A stretch of 64,000 bases of DNA from Bacteroidota bacterium (GTDB lineage: Bacteria; Bacteroidota; Bacteroidia; Bacteroidales; Paludibacteraceae), in NCBI GenBank assembly GCA_017860345.1, contig JAFNAV010000007.1, positions 1 through 64,000 on the forward strand, written 5' to 3'. Position 1 is the stretch's first letter, and every line of letters starts with the position of its first letter. The notes beneath the pieces were generated by a model. That model was given only the letters and a program-made list of their open reading frames with translations, ran no database searches and was not told where the DNA came from. This document shows positions 34,365 to 43,182 of the stretch, piece by piece. A program made the position numbers and the translations under genes.

Positions 34365-35417
34365 TCAGCCAGCCACATACCTGCCCCCGGGAATTTTTCG
34401 GATCAGATATATAATCCCGAACGAAAGTGTAGTTACCCCAACTGTAAGTACAGGTATAGAAACTACCGGATGAGCAAACGACCAGTAGATGCCATAATGA
34501 AACAAAACTCCGATTACCATAATGTGTACCAGATAGATACCGTAACTGTAAGCGCTGAGGGTATTAACTATCTTTTGCACATGGCTATTGGTTATTACCG
34601 TATCTTTCAACAACAAAAATAACGAAACCGATTGAAGAATCGTATTCAGTGTAAGATTGCCATACAAACTTAAGTTCATTTTCGGACCACTTAGCAGGCG
34701 TGTACCCACAGCAGCCACCAAAACAGTACAAGCGAAAACAGCCACCGAAACAGGCCTGATTTTATATCGTTGTGTATCTATCGTAGTAAGAAAATAGCCA
34801 AGCAGTAAATAGCCGGAATAAGTCAGGTAACACAAAAGCTTACTGCCGTAATCGCCAGTCCACCGATATGTATTGAACGGAATTTTTTGTACAAAAAACA
34901 ACGCTACCACCCACAACGCTATCGCAACCAGAAGGTATCGTTTATTTACGCGGCGCAAGTATTTTCCCACAAATGGCAAAAAAAGATATATAAACAATAT
35001 CATGTAAACATACCAGAAATGTTTGGAAATTCCTTCGTTCAGAAATAAATCGACAGCCCAACCCATAATACCTGTAAAGTCGGATGGGCGAACGGCTGGT
35101 TTAAGCATCAACCACCTGAAAACCCAATAAGCAAGCATCCAGAAAACAAATGGTACCAAAACCCGCAACAGGCGCCGCTTATAATAATCTTTCAGTACAT
35201 ACTCCCTGCCCAGCATGGTTGCGCCGCTCAGCATCAGAAATACGGGCACCGAAAACCGCACCAGCGACTCCACCACATTGCCTACCCACCAATAAGGCAT
35301 ATTCTTAATCCAGGTCATATTGAGCAGTGCCGAGGTCAGGTGAATAACCACTACGCCTACCGCAGCCATAGCCCGCAAGGTATCCAGATACTGTATCTTG
35401 TCGCCTCCGTTGCTCAT
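34365..35417 (-). CDS. Membrane acyltransferase, family 3 (OafA-like)
   Basis: A 350-residue inner-membrane protein of about ten helices. The family hallmark IQYLDTLRAMAAVGVVVIH opens it, with the catalytic-type His at residue 26; the RFSVPVFLMLSG motif follows near residue 54. Such proteins O-acylate surface glycans, lipid A sugars or exopolysaccharide. The acceptor cannot be predicted. Its start overlaps the ispD stop by 4 bases (35414-35417), so it is translationally coupled to an isoprenoid gene, perhaps by chance of operon building. Confidence 0.87.
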   Translation of the reverse strand: MSNGGDKIQYLDTLRAMAAVGVVVIHLTSALLNMTWIKNMPYWWVGNVVESLVRFSVPVFLMLSGATMLGREYVLKDYYKRRLLRVLVPFVFWMLAYWVFRWLMLKPAVRPSDFTGIMGWAVDLFLNEGISKHFWYVYMILFIYLFLPFVGKYLRRVNKRYLLVAIALWVVALFFVQKIPFNTYRWTGDYGSKLLCYLTYSGYLLLGYFLTTIDTQRYKIRPVSVAVFACTVLVAAVGTRLLSGPKMNLSLYGNLTLNTILQSVSLFLLLKDTVITNSHVQKIVNTLSAYSYGIYLVHIMVIGVLFHYGIYWSFAHPVVSIPVLTVGVTTLSFGIIYLIRKIPGGRYVAG

Positions 35418-36094
35418 CTGTTTAGTACCGGTAGCAGCATTTCTGCTATTTGTAAATCTATAGCTGTAGTTATTTTGATATTTTCGCTATTACCTTCCAC
35501 CAGCGTTACTTGCTTTCCATAAGCTTCTACCACCGAAGCATCGTCGGTAAAAAAGGGCGAAAAATCCTGTTTATATGCTTTTGTAAGTAATTCGCCGTCA
35601 AACACCTGTGGCGTTTGCACGGTTTTAATTCTGGTTCTATCCAGTGCCTTACTCCCGTTTTCATCCACCTGCCTTATGCTTTCTACCACATCCATTACCG
35701 GAATGGCTGCATCGTAAGCATCGGCAGCACCAAAACACCGTTCTATGGTACGGGAGCTTACCAGTGGCCTCACACCATCGTGTACAGCTACCAGAGCCGG
35801 CAATTGCACTACGGAAAGACCCTGCTTTACCGACTGAAACCGGTTATCGCCTCCGGCTACAACGGTATGCCCAATGGTAAAGGCATGTTTTTTGCACAAC
35901 TCTTCCCAGTAGGATATTTGAGCCGATGGCAGCACTACAACAAGAGGCATACTGTTGTTAAAACGATGAAACGCTTCGATAGTGTGCATTAATATAGGCC
36001 TGCCTCCCAGTAAAAGGAACTGCTTGGGTATGTTGGCGTTCATTCGTTCACCTCTGCCTCCGGCAACAATAATTACAGCTTCGGGTTTTGCCAT
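35414..36094 (-). CDS. ispD: 2-C-methyl-D-erythritol 4-phosphate cytidylyltransferase
   Basis: A 226-residue enzyme, third step of the non-mevalonate isoprenoid pathway. The nucleotide-binding start is VIIVAGGRGERMNANIPKQF, with the conserved Arg and Lys, then LVAVHDGVRPLVS and a C-terminal TDDASVVEAYGKQVTLVEGN (cut to fit). Length is typical. Its product feeds the polyprenyl synthase encoded far to the left in the same window. A promoter match lies at 36120-36152; the acyltransferase and recG follow in the same direction. Confidence 0.95.
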   Translation of the reverse strand: MAKPEAVIIVAGGRGERMNANIPKQFLLLGGRPILMHTIEAFHRFNNSMPLVVVLPSAQISYWEELCKKHAFTIGHTVVAGGDNRFQSVKQGLSVVQLPALVAVHDGVRPLVSSRTIERCFGAADAYDAAIPVMDVVESIRQVDENGSKALDRTRIKTVQTPQVFDGELLTKAYKQDFSPFFTDDASVVEAYGKQVTLVEGNSENIKITTAIDLQIAEMLLPVLNR

Positions 36095-36119
36095 GCTTAA
36101 AAAAAATTATATTTATGAA

Positions 36120-36152
36120 CAAAGATAAACATTTCGGAACAAAATAGCCAAA
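36120..36152 (-). promoter_or_regulatory. Promoter of ispD operon
   Basis: Minus strand: TTTG (36149-36152), 21 bases, TATCTTTG (36120-36127); the ATG is 25 bases downstream. Confidence 0.7.
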
Positions 36153-36276
36153 CAATCCTTTCATAACATTTCGCACAGCATTGATTATTAAGAACGTACA
36201 ATAAAAATATGTTTGCTACAGGCTACTTTATTCCAAGTAATTCAACGAAATACACAATTAAACCATCAACATTTTA

Positions 36277-36284
36277 TAACTTTG
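36277..36284 (+). promoter_or_regulatory. Promoter -7 box of the SPOR-folE operon
   Basis: TAACTTTG, exact match, 21 bases before the ATG at 36306. Confidence 0.6.
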
Positions 36285-36305
36285 CACACAAAATATAAAC
36301 AAATC

Positions 36306-36767
36306 ATGAAACGATATTCTTTAGTCACTTTTTTGATTATAAGCACTCTCCTTATTTTTGCTCAGGATGGTGCCAAAAAGAAGAACATCTTCGAAGCTAT
36401 GCAAACCACCGATTCTACCTCGGGAGCATTTGTAAAAATTCATCAGGACGAACGAATTGAAAAGGTGGTGTCAGGGACGAAAAGCGGATTGAAAACGGGG
36501 GGTACTGCCAATGGTTATCGCGTACAGGTTTTCTCAAGCAATGTACAGCGCGTTGCAAAAACCGAGGCTTTCAGAATTGAGCGTGAATTGCGCAGCGCTT
36601 TTCCCGATCAGGAGATTTATGTCAACTACACTTCGCCTTTCTGGAAAGTACGGATAGGTGATTTCAAAACTTTGCAGGAAGCTCAGGCTTTCAGAGAAGA
36701 ACTTATCAACGAATTTCCTTCGCTAAAAAAAGAAACTTATACCGTTAAGGATAAGATTAACATATAA
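36306..36767 (+). CDS. SPOR-domain periplasmic protein
   Basis: A 153-residue exported protein (signal MKRYSLVTFLIISTLLIFAQ). Residues about 72-153 are a SPOR domain (GYRVQVFSSNVQRVAKTEAF, then YVNYTSPFWKVRIGDFKTL), which binds glycan strands stripped of peptides at the division site. A 50-residue linker joins it to the signal. There is no enzyme domain, so it may simply mark the septum or aid outer-membrane constriction. The ATG at 36306 is chosen because it starts the signal peptide and follows the promoter match. folE follows after 27 bases. Confidence 0.9.
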   Translation: MKRYSLVTFLIISTLLIFAQDGAKKKNIFEAMQTTDSTSGAFVKIHQDERIEKVVSGTKSGLKTGGTANGYRVQVFSSNVQRVAKTEAFRIERELRSAFPDQEIYVNYTSPFWKVRIGDFKTLQEAQAFREELINEFPSLKKETYTVKDKINI

Positions 36768-36794
36768 AAAAGACACTCAACATACATATCAGGG

Positions 36795-37391
36795 ATGGAT
36801 TTCAATATCAACCAACCAGTGCCATTTAATCAGGATAAAACAGATAAAATAGCTTATCACTATCACGAAATAATTAAGCTTTTGGGCGAAGATACTTCGC
36901 GCGAAGGACTGCTCAAAACACCCGAAAGAGTTTCTAAAGCCATGCAGTTTTTGATGAATGGCTACGAACAAAGCCCCGAGGAGATTATTCAGTCGGCCAT
37001 GTTTACCGAAAATTATCGTCAGATGGTTATCGTAAAAGACATTGACTTCTATTCTATGTGCGAGCATCATATGTTGCCCTTTTTCGGGAAAGCGCATATT
37101 GCCTACATTCCCAACCATAAAATTACCGGATTGAGCAAAATTGCCCGAATTGTAGATGTTTTTGCCCGCAGACTACAAGTACAGGAACGCATGACTACCC
37201 AAATCAAGGAATGTATCCAGAACACGCTCAACCCGCTTGGAGTTATGGTAATTCTGGAAGCGCAACACTTGTGTATGCAAATGCGTGGTGTGCAAAAACA
37301 GCACTCTATCACCACTACATCGGACTTTACAGGCGTTTTTCAGCAAGCTAAAACGCGTGAGGAATTTATGAATCTTATCAACAAAAAATAA
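36795..37391 (+). CDS. folE: GTP cyclohydrolase I
   Basis: A 198-residue homodecameric zinc enzyme that turns GTP into dihydroneopterin triphosphate, first step to folate. [17 protein letters not shown] is the N-terminal signature; the zinc and catalytic site is [18 protein letters not shown] (Cys, His, His), and the second zinc Cys is in [26 protein letters not shown] completes the site. Length is typical. It ends 15 bases before the convergent porZ stop, with no room for a classical terminator. Confidence 0.97.
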   Translation: MDFNINQPVPFNQDKTDKIAYHYHEIIKLLGEDTSREGLLKTPERVSKAMQFLMNGYEQSPEEIIQSAMFTENYRQMVIVKDIDFYSMCEHHMLPFFGKAHIAYIPNHKITGLSKIARIVDVFARRLQVQERMTTQIKECIQNTLNPLGVMVILEAQHLCMQMRGVQKQHSITTTSDFTGVFQQAKTREEFMNLINKK

Positions 37392-37405
37392 CGGGGAGTC
37401 TGCGA

Positions 37406-39715
37406 TTAATTTATCACCATTATTTTGGTGACTATGCTTTCGGTACCATCTTCGTTGACACAAAGTGCCAGATAAATTCCGGTGCTTACTTTTCTGCCAC
37501 GTGAGTTTTTCACGTCCCATACAGCCACGCCACCGTTCGATTTGGTCTCAAAAATAAGGTTGCCATTCAGGTCGGTAATTTTCACCTGTGTGTTTTTTAC
37601 CAAACCGGTAATTGTAACTACTCCTGTGTAGTTTTCGCGTACGGGGTTAGGGTACGCATGCACATCATCAAACGACTCTCCACTGGTTGTGGCATCAGCC
37701 TGATACGATATCAATCCTTTAGAAGTACCGAAAAACACTTCTCCTGTTTTGGGATTGATGCTGATAGACATGATGCTGTTGGACAACAACGGGCTGTTAT
37801 CGGCCGTGAAATGTTTAATGGTTGTTTGTCCATCGGCCGACATCAGATAAACGCCCGAACCATCTGTCCCTATCCATTTCCGGTTTGCGCCATCTATGGC
37901 TATACTTTTTATCGCTTCGCTTTGCAGAAGATAATCGGCCTGATTGGTGCCATCGTTTCGGGCTATTTTTACCCGGGTGCAGGTATATCCGCTATCAAAC
38001 ACTTTGGATGTATTGTAAAAAAGCAATGGCCCCTGATCCGTTCCTACCCAGATTACCCCGTCAGCATCCTGCGTAATGCAGTAAAAATACGATGGCGAAA
38101 TAGCCGAACCTCCATCAGCATCGGCAAAGGATGTAAAGAAAATTGATTTATCATCGCTCTGATCTTTGATAGTGCCATTGTCGGAAAACACTAATAATCC
38201 GCCGGGAGCCCGTGTTGAAAGCACCCACTTCTGGTTTGGGTCATTATCCGAAATCAGTATTTTTGAAATGGTGTATAAATTGGCATTCGGGTAGGCCAGT
38301 TGCACCCACTCGCCGGTATTGAGCAACACCTTGATTGATTTCTGCATCTCGGTATTTGTAAAAAAAAGATTGCCAGCCTTGTCGAATACGGCGCCATCTA
38401 CACGCATATACCTGTAAGGATTGGATTGAAGAATTGTTTCCACGGCACTATTCTGATAAGTGTGCCATTTTACAAGAGACTCATTTCTGAACTCATACAA
38501 ACCAGTACCATACGATGTGATAAAATAGTGTTTACTGTCGGCCGGGTCAAAAGCAATATTCATAAAGTCGTAGGGCTTATATCCGGTTACAGCCTCTATT
38601 TCATCTGACTTGATATTAGTCCATGCATTGTTTTCGTACATCATTATATGTCCCGGTCTGGCATAATCGGCTGCCCAACGGCCTCCCTGCAACACATAAA
38701 GCTTTTGGTTGGAAAAAGCCATAAACCAGGGCATATTCGTCAATGGCCCCGTAGGCATATAAGAGCGTATATCCTGATCAGCGCCGGTACATGAAATTAC
38801 GCCTTTGGCTTTGCCCGCAAACCATAAACGATTGTTTGCACCATCGTATATGGCATCAGCCACCTCGCCAATATTGGCAAGAGTGGTTTTGTTCAGGTTC
38901 TCATCCACCAGATAGGTGGTTGTAGCGTTACTGTATACAAACATTTTTTCGCCGGAAGTAAAAACTTCGCTAATGCTTGTGTCTGTCAAAACCTGAGACC
39001 AGACTCCATCGCTCAGCATAAACAAACTACCTCCACGTTGCAAAAAAAGCTTATTGTTGTAAACCAGCGCCTTACGGAACACCCCCGACCCGGGAAGATT
39101 CGTCAGCGATGTCCAGCTGGCATAATTTACCAACGACGAAGAATTTATGTCGGCGCGATAAACAGCATCGGCCGTCACAGCATAGATCATACCGGCATGC
39201 ACCACCGTATTTAACACCGTCACTTCGGTACTGTTATTGCCAATATAATAAGTTTCGGATATTTCTTTTTTCTTTAAATTAAATACCAAAATACCAAAAT
39301 TGCAGGCCAGATAAGCATTGTTGTTGTAAATACAAATATCATTAACCGCCTTATTTACGGTAAGTTGCTTATTCATATAATCCGGGATATTTACGACACC
39401 TGCTTCGGTAAGCAAGTCGATATTGCCATTGCTGTAAACAAGAAGTAACTGCTTATTTACCTGATCCATCTCTATGGCCGATACATCATTATCGCTCAAT
39501 CCGGATATTTTCGTGTATTCGTCAAGAGACTCGTCGGCACGGGATACCGTGAAAATTGCACCCTCGCTCAGGGCAAACACCTTATTGTCGGACAGCGCTA
39601 TCTGATTCACCTGACTATAAGCCAGATGAGTACGCCACTTACCCATGGCCAACTGCGCATGTAGTGATACCGAAAAACACAAAACTACAAGAATAATAAA
39701 ACAACTCCGCTTCAT
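37406..39715 (-). CDS. porZ: Type IX secretion system protein PorZ
   Basis: A 769-residue exported protein (signal ending VSLHAQLAMGKW). It is made of many short beta-propeller blades: repeated phrases such as NQIALSDNKVFALSEGAIF and IYNNNAYLACNFGILVF, with VNKQLLLVYSNGNIDLL between, as in Porphyromonas PorZ (about 780 residues). The last 90 residues are the type IX C-terminal signal domain (AYPNPVRENYTGVVTITGL, ending SIVTKIMVIN). PorZ is part of the surface complex that finishes type IX cargo and attaches it to A-LPS. No other por genes are in this window, which is normal because they are scattered in Bacteroidetes. Confidence 0.88.
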   Translation of the reverse strand: MKRSCFIILVVLCFSVSLHAQLAMGKWRTHLAYSQVNQIALSDNKVFALSEGAIFTVSRADESLDEYTKISGLSDNDVSAIEMDQVNKQLLLVYSNGNIDLLTEAGVVNIPDYMNKQLTVNKAVNDICIYNNNAYLACNFGILVFNLKKKEISETYYIGNNSTEVTVLNTVVHAGMIYAVTADAVYRADINSSSLVNYASWTSLTNLPGSGVFRKALVYNNKLFLQRGGSLFMLSDGVWSQVLTDTSISEVFTSGEKMFVYSNATTTYLVDENLNKTTLANIGEVADAIYDGANNRLWFAGKAKGVISCTGADQDIRSYMPTGPLTNMPWFMAFSNQKLYVLQGGRWAADYARPGHIMMYENNAWTNIKSDEIEAVTGYKPYDFMNIAFDPADSKHYFITSYGTGLYEFRNESLVKWHTYQNSAVETILQSNPYRYMRVDGAVFDKAGNLFFTNTEMQKSIKVLLNTGEWVQLAYPNANLYTISKILISDNDPNQKWVLSTRAPGGLLVFSDNGTIKDQSDDKSIFFTSFADADGGSAISPSYFYCITQDADGVIWVGTDQGPLLFYNTSKVFDSGYTCTRVKIARNDGTNQADYLLQSEAIKSIAIDGANRKWIGTDGSGVYLMSADGQTTIKHFTADNSPLLSNSIMSISINPKTGEVFFGTSKGLISYQADATTSGESFDDVHAYPNPVRENYTGVVTITGLVKNTQVKITDLNGNLIFETKSNGGVAVWDVKNSRGRKVSTGIYLALCVNEDGTESIVTKIMVIN

Positions 39716-39804
39716 TGACTAATGATTTTTTACTAATTGTCTGAGTTTTATCTAAAATAACTCCGGCAAACACATTTTATTTTACCTGACGACCGAAAAT
39801 CAAT

Positions 39805-40389
39805 TTATTGAGCTGATAAATATGCCACCAGCTTTTGTACCGCCAGGGCACGGTGACTGATTTTATTCTTAATATCGGCACCCAGTTCGGCAAAAGTCTG
39901 ATTAAAACCATCGGGCACAAAAACCGGATCGTAACCAAAACCCGTATCGCCAGATGGCTCTGTGGTAATAACGCCGTCGATACGGCCTTCGAAATAGCGA
40001 ACTTCACCCTGCTCAATCAACGCAATAACCGTACGAAAACAAGCCTTCCGGTTGGTTGCGTTACCAAGATTGGCCAAAAGTTTTTTCATATTGTTCTGTG
40101 CGTTATGATCTTCGCCGGCATAGCGGGCCGAATACACTCCGGGCGCTCCACCCAAAACCTCAACTTCTAAGCCGGTATCATCGGCAAAGCAGTCGAGTCC
40201 AAACCGCTCATACACATAACTGGCTTTAATCAGGGCATTTCCTTCAAGCGTTTCGGCCGTTTCTGGTATATCATCAAAGCATCCTATGCCGGCCAGACTT
40301 TCAATTTCGGCATCGGGAAGCATGGCCGTTACCTCCGATAGTTTGTGTGCATTGTTGGTAGCAAACACTAATTTTTTTATTCTTTGCAT
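39805..40389 (-). CDS. rdgB: XTP/dITP pyrophosphatase (Ham1/RdgB)
   Basis: A 194-residue enzyme that removes deaminated purine nucleotides (ITP, XTP). [14 protein letters not shown] holds the first nucleotide-binding residues, [20 protein letters not shown] the catalytic Asp region, [10 protein letters not shown] and [13 protein letters not shown] the base-recognition loops, and [10 protein letters not shown] the closing SHR motif. Length normal. An exact -7 box (TATCTTTG, minus strand, 40418-40425) lies 28 bases upstream. porZ follows 89 bases downstream on the same strand and could share the transcript. Confidence 0.96.
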   Translation of the reverse strand: MQRIKKLVFATNNAHKLSEVTAMLPDAEIESLAGIGCFDDIPETAETLEGNALIKASYVYERFGLDCFADDTGLEVEVLGGAPGVYSARYAGEDHNAQNNMKKLLANLGNATNRKACFRTVIALIEQGEVRYFEGRIDGVITTEPSGDTGFGYDPVFVPDGFNQTFAELGADIKNKISHRALAVQKLVAYLSAQ

Positions 40390-40417
40390 CTTACTTTTTT
40401 ATTCAATCTGTAAAGCA

Positions 40418-40425
40418 CAAAGATA
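40418..40425 (-). promoter_or_regulatory. Promoter -7 box of rdgB
   Basis: TATCTTTG on the minus strand; no clear -33 element. Confidence 0.5.
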
Positions 40426-40484
40426 ATGATTTTCGGAAGAAGGGAGAAAAGGAAGGAAAGGATAAGCAAACAGAAGAATCCAAA

Positions 40485-41555
40485 TTACGAATTTGTAATC
40501 TTTTCCAAATGACAACAAAGGAGATTGCCGGTTTGCTCATCCCGCAAATGAAGCCCGTTGCCCTGACAGTATTTATATGATTTACACGAAGCACATTTTC
40601 CTGTTCGTGTCCAGCTCCGATTGCGCATTATCTGATACCGTTCATTCCATACGGTCATAAAATCGTCCTGATAAATATTGCCCTGAATATAATCGCCCCG
40701 TAGACTTGGGCAGGCGCTGATAGAGCCATCCACAAGAACTGATCCTATGTGAATTCCGGCCTGACAGAAAAATGGTTTATCGCGTACTTCCATTTCATAA
40801 TTGCCCAGAAAGCCTTCGCAGCCGAACGACGTTTTGATTTTTCCATCGGCACGTGTTTCTTTTATAAAATCCAAAAGGCGGACAAATTGAAGGTGAGATA
40901 ATATCAATTCGGGATGCGACGCTGCACGTCCTTTTGGGAAAATCATAAAAAGCCGCCAGTGTTTTATCCCCCTGTCAATTAGCAAAGCGCGAATTGCTTC
41001 CAAATCATCAATATTCCGTTGATTGACACAGGTAACCACATCGTAAACCAAACCCGGAGTAGTAGCCACCAAAGTGGCAGCATCGATGGCCTTTGTCCAT
41101 GAACCCTGTATACCGCGCATCCAGTCATGTGTTTCAGCATTCAGCCCGTCTATACTTACGGTTACCGAGCGAAGTCCTGCGGCAAGCAATTGATTCAGTT
41201 TAGTTCGGGTAAGTGCATAACCATTGGTTACCATTCCCCAAGGGAAACCTCGTTTATAAATTTCCATTCCGCATGCTGCCAAATCCTTGCGTAGCAAAGG
41301 CTCACCTCCTGTAAGTACAATCATGGTTTTATGAGGATTCACATACGGTTTAATATCATCGAGCACTTTCATGAAATCTTCGCCGGGCATATCAGGTACA
41401 AGCGCATCCGAGGTACAGTCACTCCCGCAATGAATGCATTTCAGGTTGCAACGCAGAGTACACTCCCAAAACAGGTAAGTGAGTTCGTGCAACTTAGCCT
41501 GATTTTTTTTATGCTGATTATAAAGTGATAGTACTAAGCTCTTTTTCAGACTCAT
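40485..41555 (-). CDS. Radical SAM/SPASM enzyme of the rSAM/lipoprotein system
   Basis: A 356-residue cytosolic enzyme. The radical SAM cluster motif is CNLKCIHC (CX3CX2C, Cys36/40/43) near the N-terminus, followed by LTGGEPLL and VSIDGLNAETHDW. The C-terminal SPASM domain (about 265-350) has Cys in KPFFCQAGI, ISACPSL and GKCASCKSYKYCQGNG, enough for one or two extra 4Fe-4S clusters. SPASM enzymes mostly modify peptides. From memory, this one belongs to a family (TIGR04133) that occurs only next to a small lipoprotein, as here; the reaction is unknown. Its start overlaps the lipoprotein stop by 4 bases. Confidence 0.88.
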   Translation of the reverse strand: MSLKKSLVLSLYNQHKKNQAKLHELTYLFWECTLRCNLKCIHCGSDCTSDALVPDMPGEDFMKVLDDIKPYVNPHKTMIVLTGGEPLLRKDLAACGMEIYKRGFPWGMVTNGYALTRTKLNQLLAAGLRSVTVSIDGLNAETHDWMRGIQGSWTKAIDAATLVATTPGLVYDVVTCVNQRNIDDLEAIRALLIDRGIKHWRLFMIFPKGRAASHPELILSHLQFVRLLDFIKETRADGKIKTSFGCEGFLGNYEMEVRDKPFFCQAGIHIGSVLVDGSISACPSLRGDYIQGNIYQDDFMTVWNERYQIMRNRSWTRTGKCASCKSYKYCQGNGLHLRDEQTGNLLCCHLEKITNS

Positions 41556-42007
41556 TTAGGTTTCATTTTTATATCCACTATTTTCACTGCCTTACCTTCG
41601 TACCAATCACCCTGACTTTTATTTACCCAATCTGTCGAAGTAATGGTCACACTTTTCTCTTGAGCTTCAAACTCTCCTCCATTATTTACTCCGTCAATAT
41701 CCTCTATTTTAAGCGTAAATTCAGTATATGCAAAGTCATTGAATTCTATTTTGTATGTACCGTCAGCACCAGTGTAAACAGTGTCAATCGCACCATAAAG
41801 CGGATTTTCTTTGCTTCGGGAAATAACGCGAATATTTTTCAATGGGCTACCCAGAACACTGTCGGTTATCGTTCCGTTAAACTGATAGTCGGCGTTTGGA
41901 GTACCATATTCAGCCGGTTCGTTGACATCGCACGAACCTAATCCCATGAATGCTAAAATAAAAATAAGTAGCTTATCCAGTAGTTTGAGTCCTTTTCTTA
42001 TAATCAT
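41552..42007 (-). CDS. Radical SAM-associated putative lipoprotein
   Basis: A 151-residue lipoprotein (MIIRKGLKLLDKLLIF, then MGLGSCDVNEP, lipidated Cys near residue 26). Just after the Cys comes the short motif PAEYGTPNADYQFNG, then a carboxypeptidase-regulatory-like beta-sandwich (GTITDSVLGSPLKNIRVIS to the end). From memory this is the partner family (TIGR04134) of the adjacent radical SAM enzyme; the conserved YGTPxA motif is the obvious place for a modification, which is inference. It is translationally coupled on both sides (4-base overlaps at 41552-41555 and 42004-42007). Confidence 0.85.
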   Translation of the reverse strand: MIIRKGLKLLDKLLIFILAFMGLGSCDVNEPAEYGTPNADYQFNGTITDSVLGSPLKNIRVISRSKENPLYGAIDTVYTGADGTYKIEFNDFAYTEFTLKIEDIDGVNNGGEFEAQEKSVTITSTDWVNKSQGDWYEGKAVKIVDIKMKPK

Positions 42008-42189
42008 TGTATCTTGTTTTGAGTATCAATCTGAGCTGTTGGCGTGCCATACATAGGCTGTACCCCATACTCCGGAACAGGCTGGGAAGGCTCCGGGTCG
42101 TCGCAGGCCGTAAAAAACGAGAAAAGAGCGATAACAATTAATTTATCGTAAAACCGAATTAGAAAGTGATTTTTTCGTTTATTTTTCAT
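42004..42189 (-). CDS. Mini-lipoprotein with the YGTPTA motif (second partner of the radical SAM enzyme)
   Basis: A 61-residue product from ATG 42187-42189 (a second ATG at 42202-42204 would add five residues). It has the same N-terminal design as the next gene: basic start, NHFLIRFYDKLIVIALF, FFTACDDPEP with lipidated Cys near 29, then PEYGVQPMYGTPTAQID. It stops directly after this motif, so it lacks the beta-sandwich of its neighbour. It therefore looks like a bare leader plus motif, the form expected of a modified peptide. Its stop overlaps the next start by 4 bases. It might instead be the decayed remains of a duplicate. Confidence 0.7.
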   Translation of the reverse strand: MKNKRKNHFLIRFYDKLIVIALFSFFTACDDPEPSQPVPEYGVQPMYGTPTAQIDTQNKIQ

Positions 42190-42281
42190 AAAATGAAAAT
42201 ACATTTAATCTAATAGATGCAAAAAAACTTATTTTCGTTGCTAATATGCTCCCTTAATTAACGGAAATCTTTTTTTTCGAC

Positions 42282-42289
42282 TATTTTTG
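42282..42289 (+). promoter_or_regulatory. Promoter -7 box of the 42318 operon
   Basis: TATTTTTG, exact match, 28 bases before the ATG. Confidence 0.5.
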
Positions 42290-42317
42290 TAACTGTAAAG
42301 ATTTACACCAAAACATA

Positions 42318-43157
42318 ATGCGTAAAACAACCATATATTTATTATTAATGTTGTCGGCCTGCATGCAGGCTCAAACCGACAAGTTGTATCCACTTATTAC
42401 AGCTGCCGACCAAATAGGACTATCCTCCATACAATTGCGCGATCCCTACCTTTCGCCACTCTATTACAATGGCGCAGGACTCAAATATGTGCATACCCAG
42501 CAACGATTTTTCAACCCGGAAAACAACACCCTGTCCATGGAGTCGAAGGCCTCGGCGTTGGTAGGATATACCGTAAACGAACCGTACTCAGCTGCCATTA
42601 TGTATGTTGGAGGCGATTATCGCTGGGGGGCATTTTATCATTTCAGGCTACAACCCCGCTTGCAGTTGCTGGCCGGAGGAAATATCAATGCCGGCTTTGG
42701 ATACAAATATAATTCGCGCAATGTAAACAATCCGGTAAACGTAGATGTGGCCGTCAACCTGAATTTGGCCGGAAAGCTCAGGTACGACGCTCAAATATTT
42801 AAACGCACTGTACGCCTTACTTACGCTTTCGACAGTCCGCTGGCCGGATGTATGTATGTGCCTTTGGTGGATGCTTCGTACTACGAAATGTTTGGACTGG
42901 GCAATATGACCGACGCTGTACATTTTAGTTCGCTGCATAACAAGCAGGGACTTAATTCTGAATTTACAATGGATGTTCCCTTTAACCGCTCGGTTTTGCG
43001 CGTAGGGCTTCATGTTAATAATCTGAAGTATCAGGCCAACGATATTATTTTTAAATTTCAGGAAGTTGGCTTTACTCTGGGTTGGAAGTATAATTTTTAT
43101 GTTTTCTCGGGACGTAAAAATCAGGCGCCGAAAAATTTTATCAGCACCGAAGAATGA
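42318..43157 (+). CDS. Outer-membrane protein, DUF3316-like
   Basis: A 279-residue exported protein (signal ending MQAQTDK). After IGLSSIQLRDPYLSPLYYNG it shows about ten amphipathic strands, for example AIMYVGGDYRWGAFYHFRL and LLAGGNINAGFGYKYNSR, in keeping with a beta barrel. The LSSIQLRDPYLSPL...G phrase agrees with my memory of DUF3316 of Bacteroidetes; function unknown. It is separated by 25 bases from the S41 peptidase gene, so the two envelope proteins are probably made together. Confidence 0.72.
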   Translation: MRKTTIYLLLMLSACMQAQTDKLYPLITAADQIGLSSIQLRDPYLSPLYYNGAGLKYVHTQQRFFNPENNTLSMESKASALVGYTVNEPYSAAIMYVGGDYRWGAFYHFRLQPRLQLLAGGNINAGFGYKYNSRNVNNPVNVDVAVNLNLAGKLRYDAQIFKRTVRLTYAFDSPLAGCMYVPLVDASYYEMFGLGNMTDAVHFSSLHNKQGLNSEFTMDVPFNRSVLRVGLHVNNLKYQANDIIFKFQEVGFTLGWKYNFYVFSGRKNQAPKNFISTEE

Positions 43158-43182
43158 TTTTTTTAAAACGAATACAAGCTTC

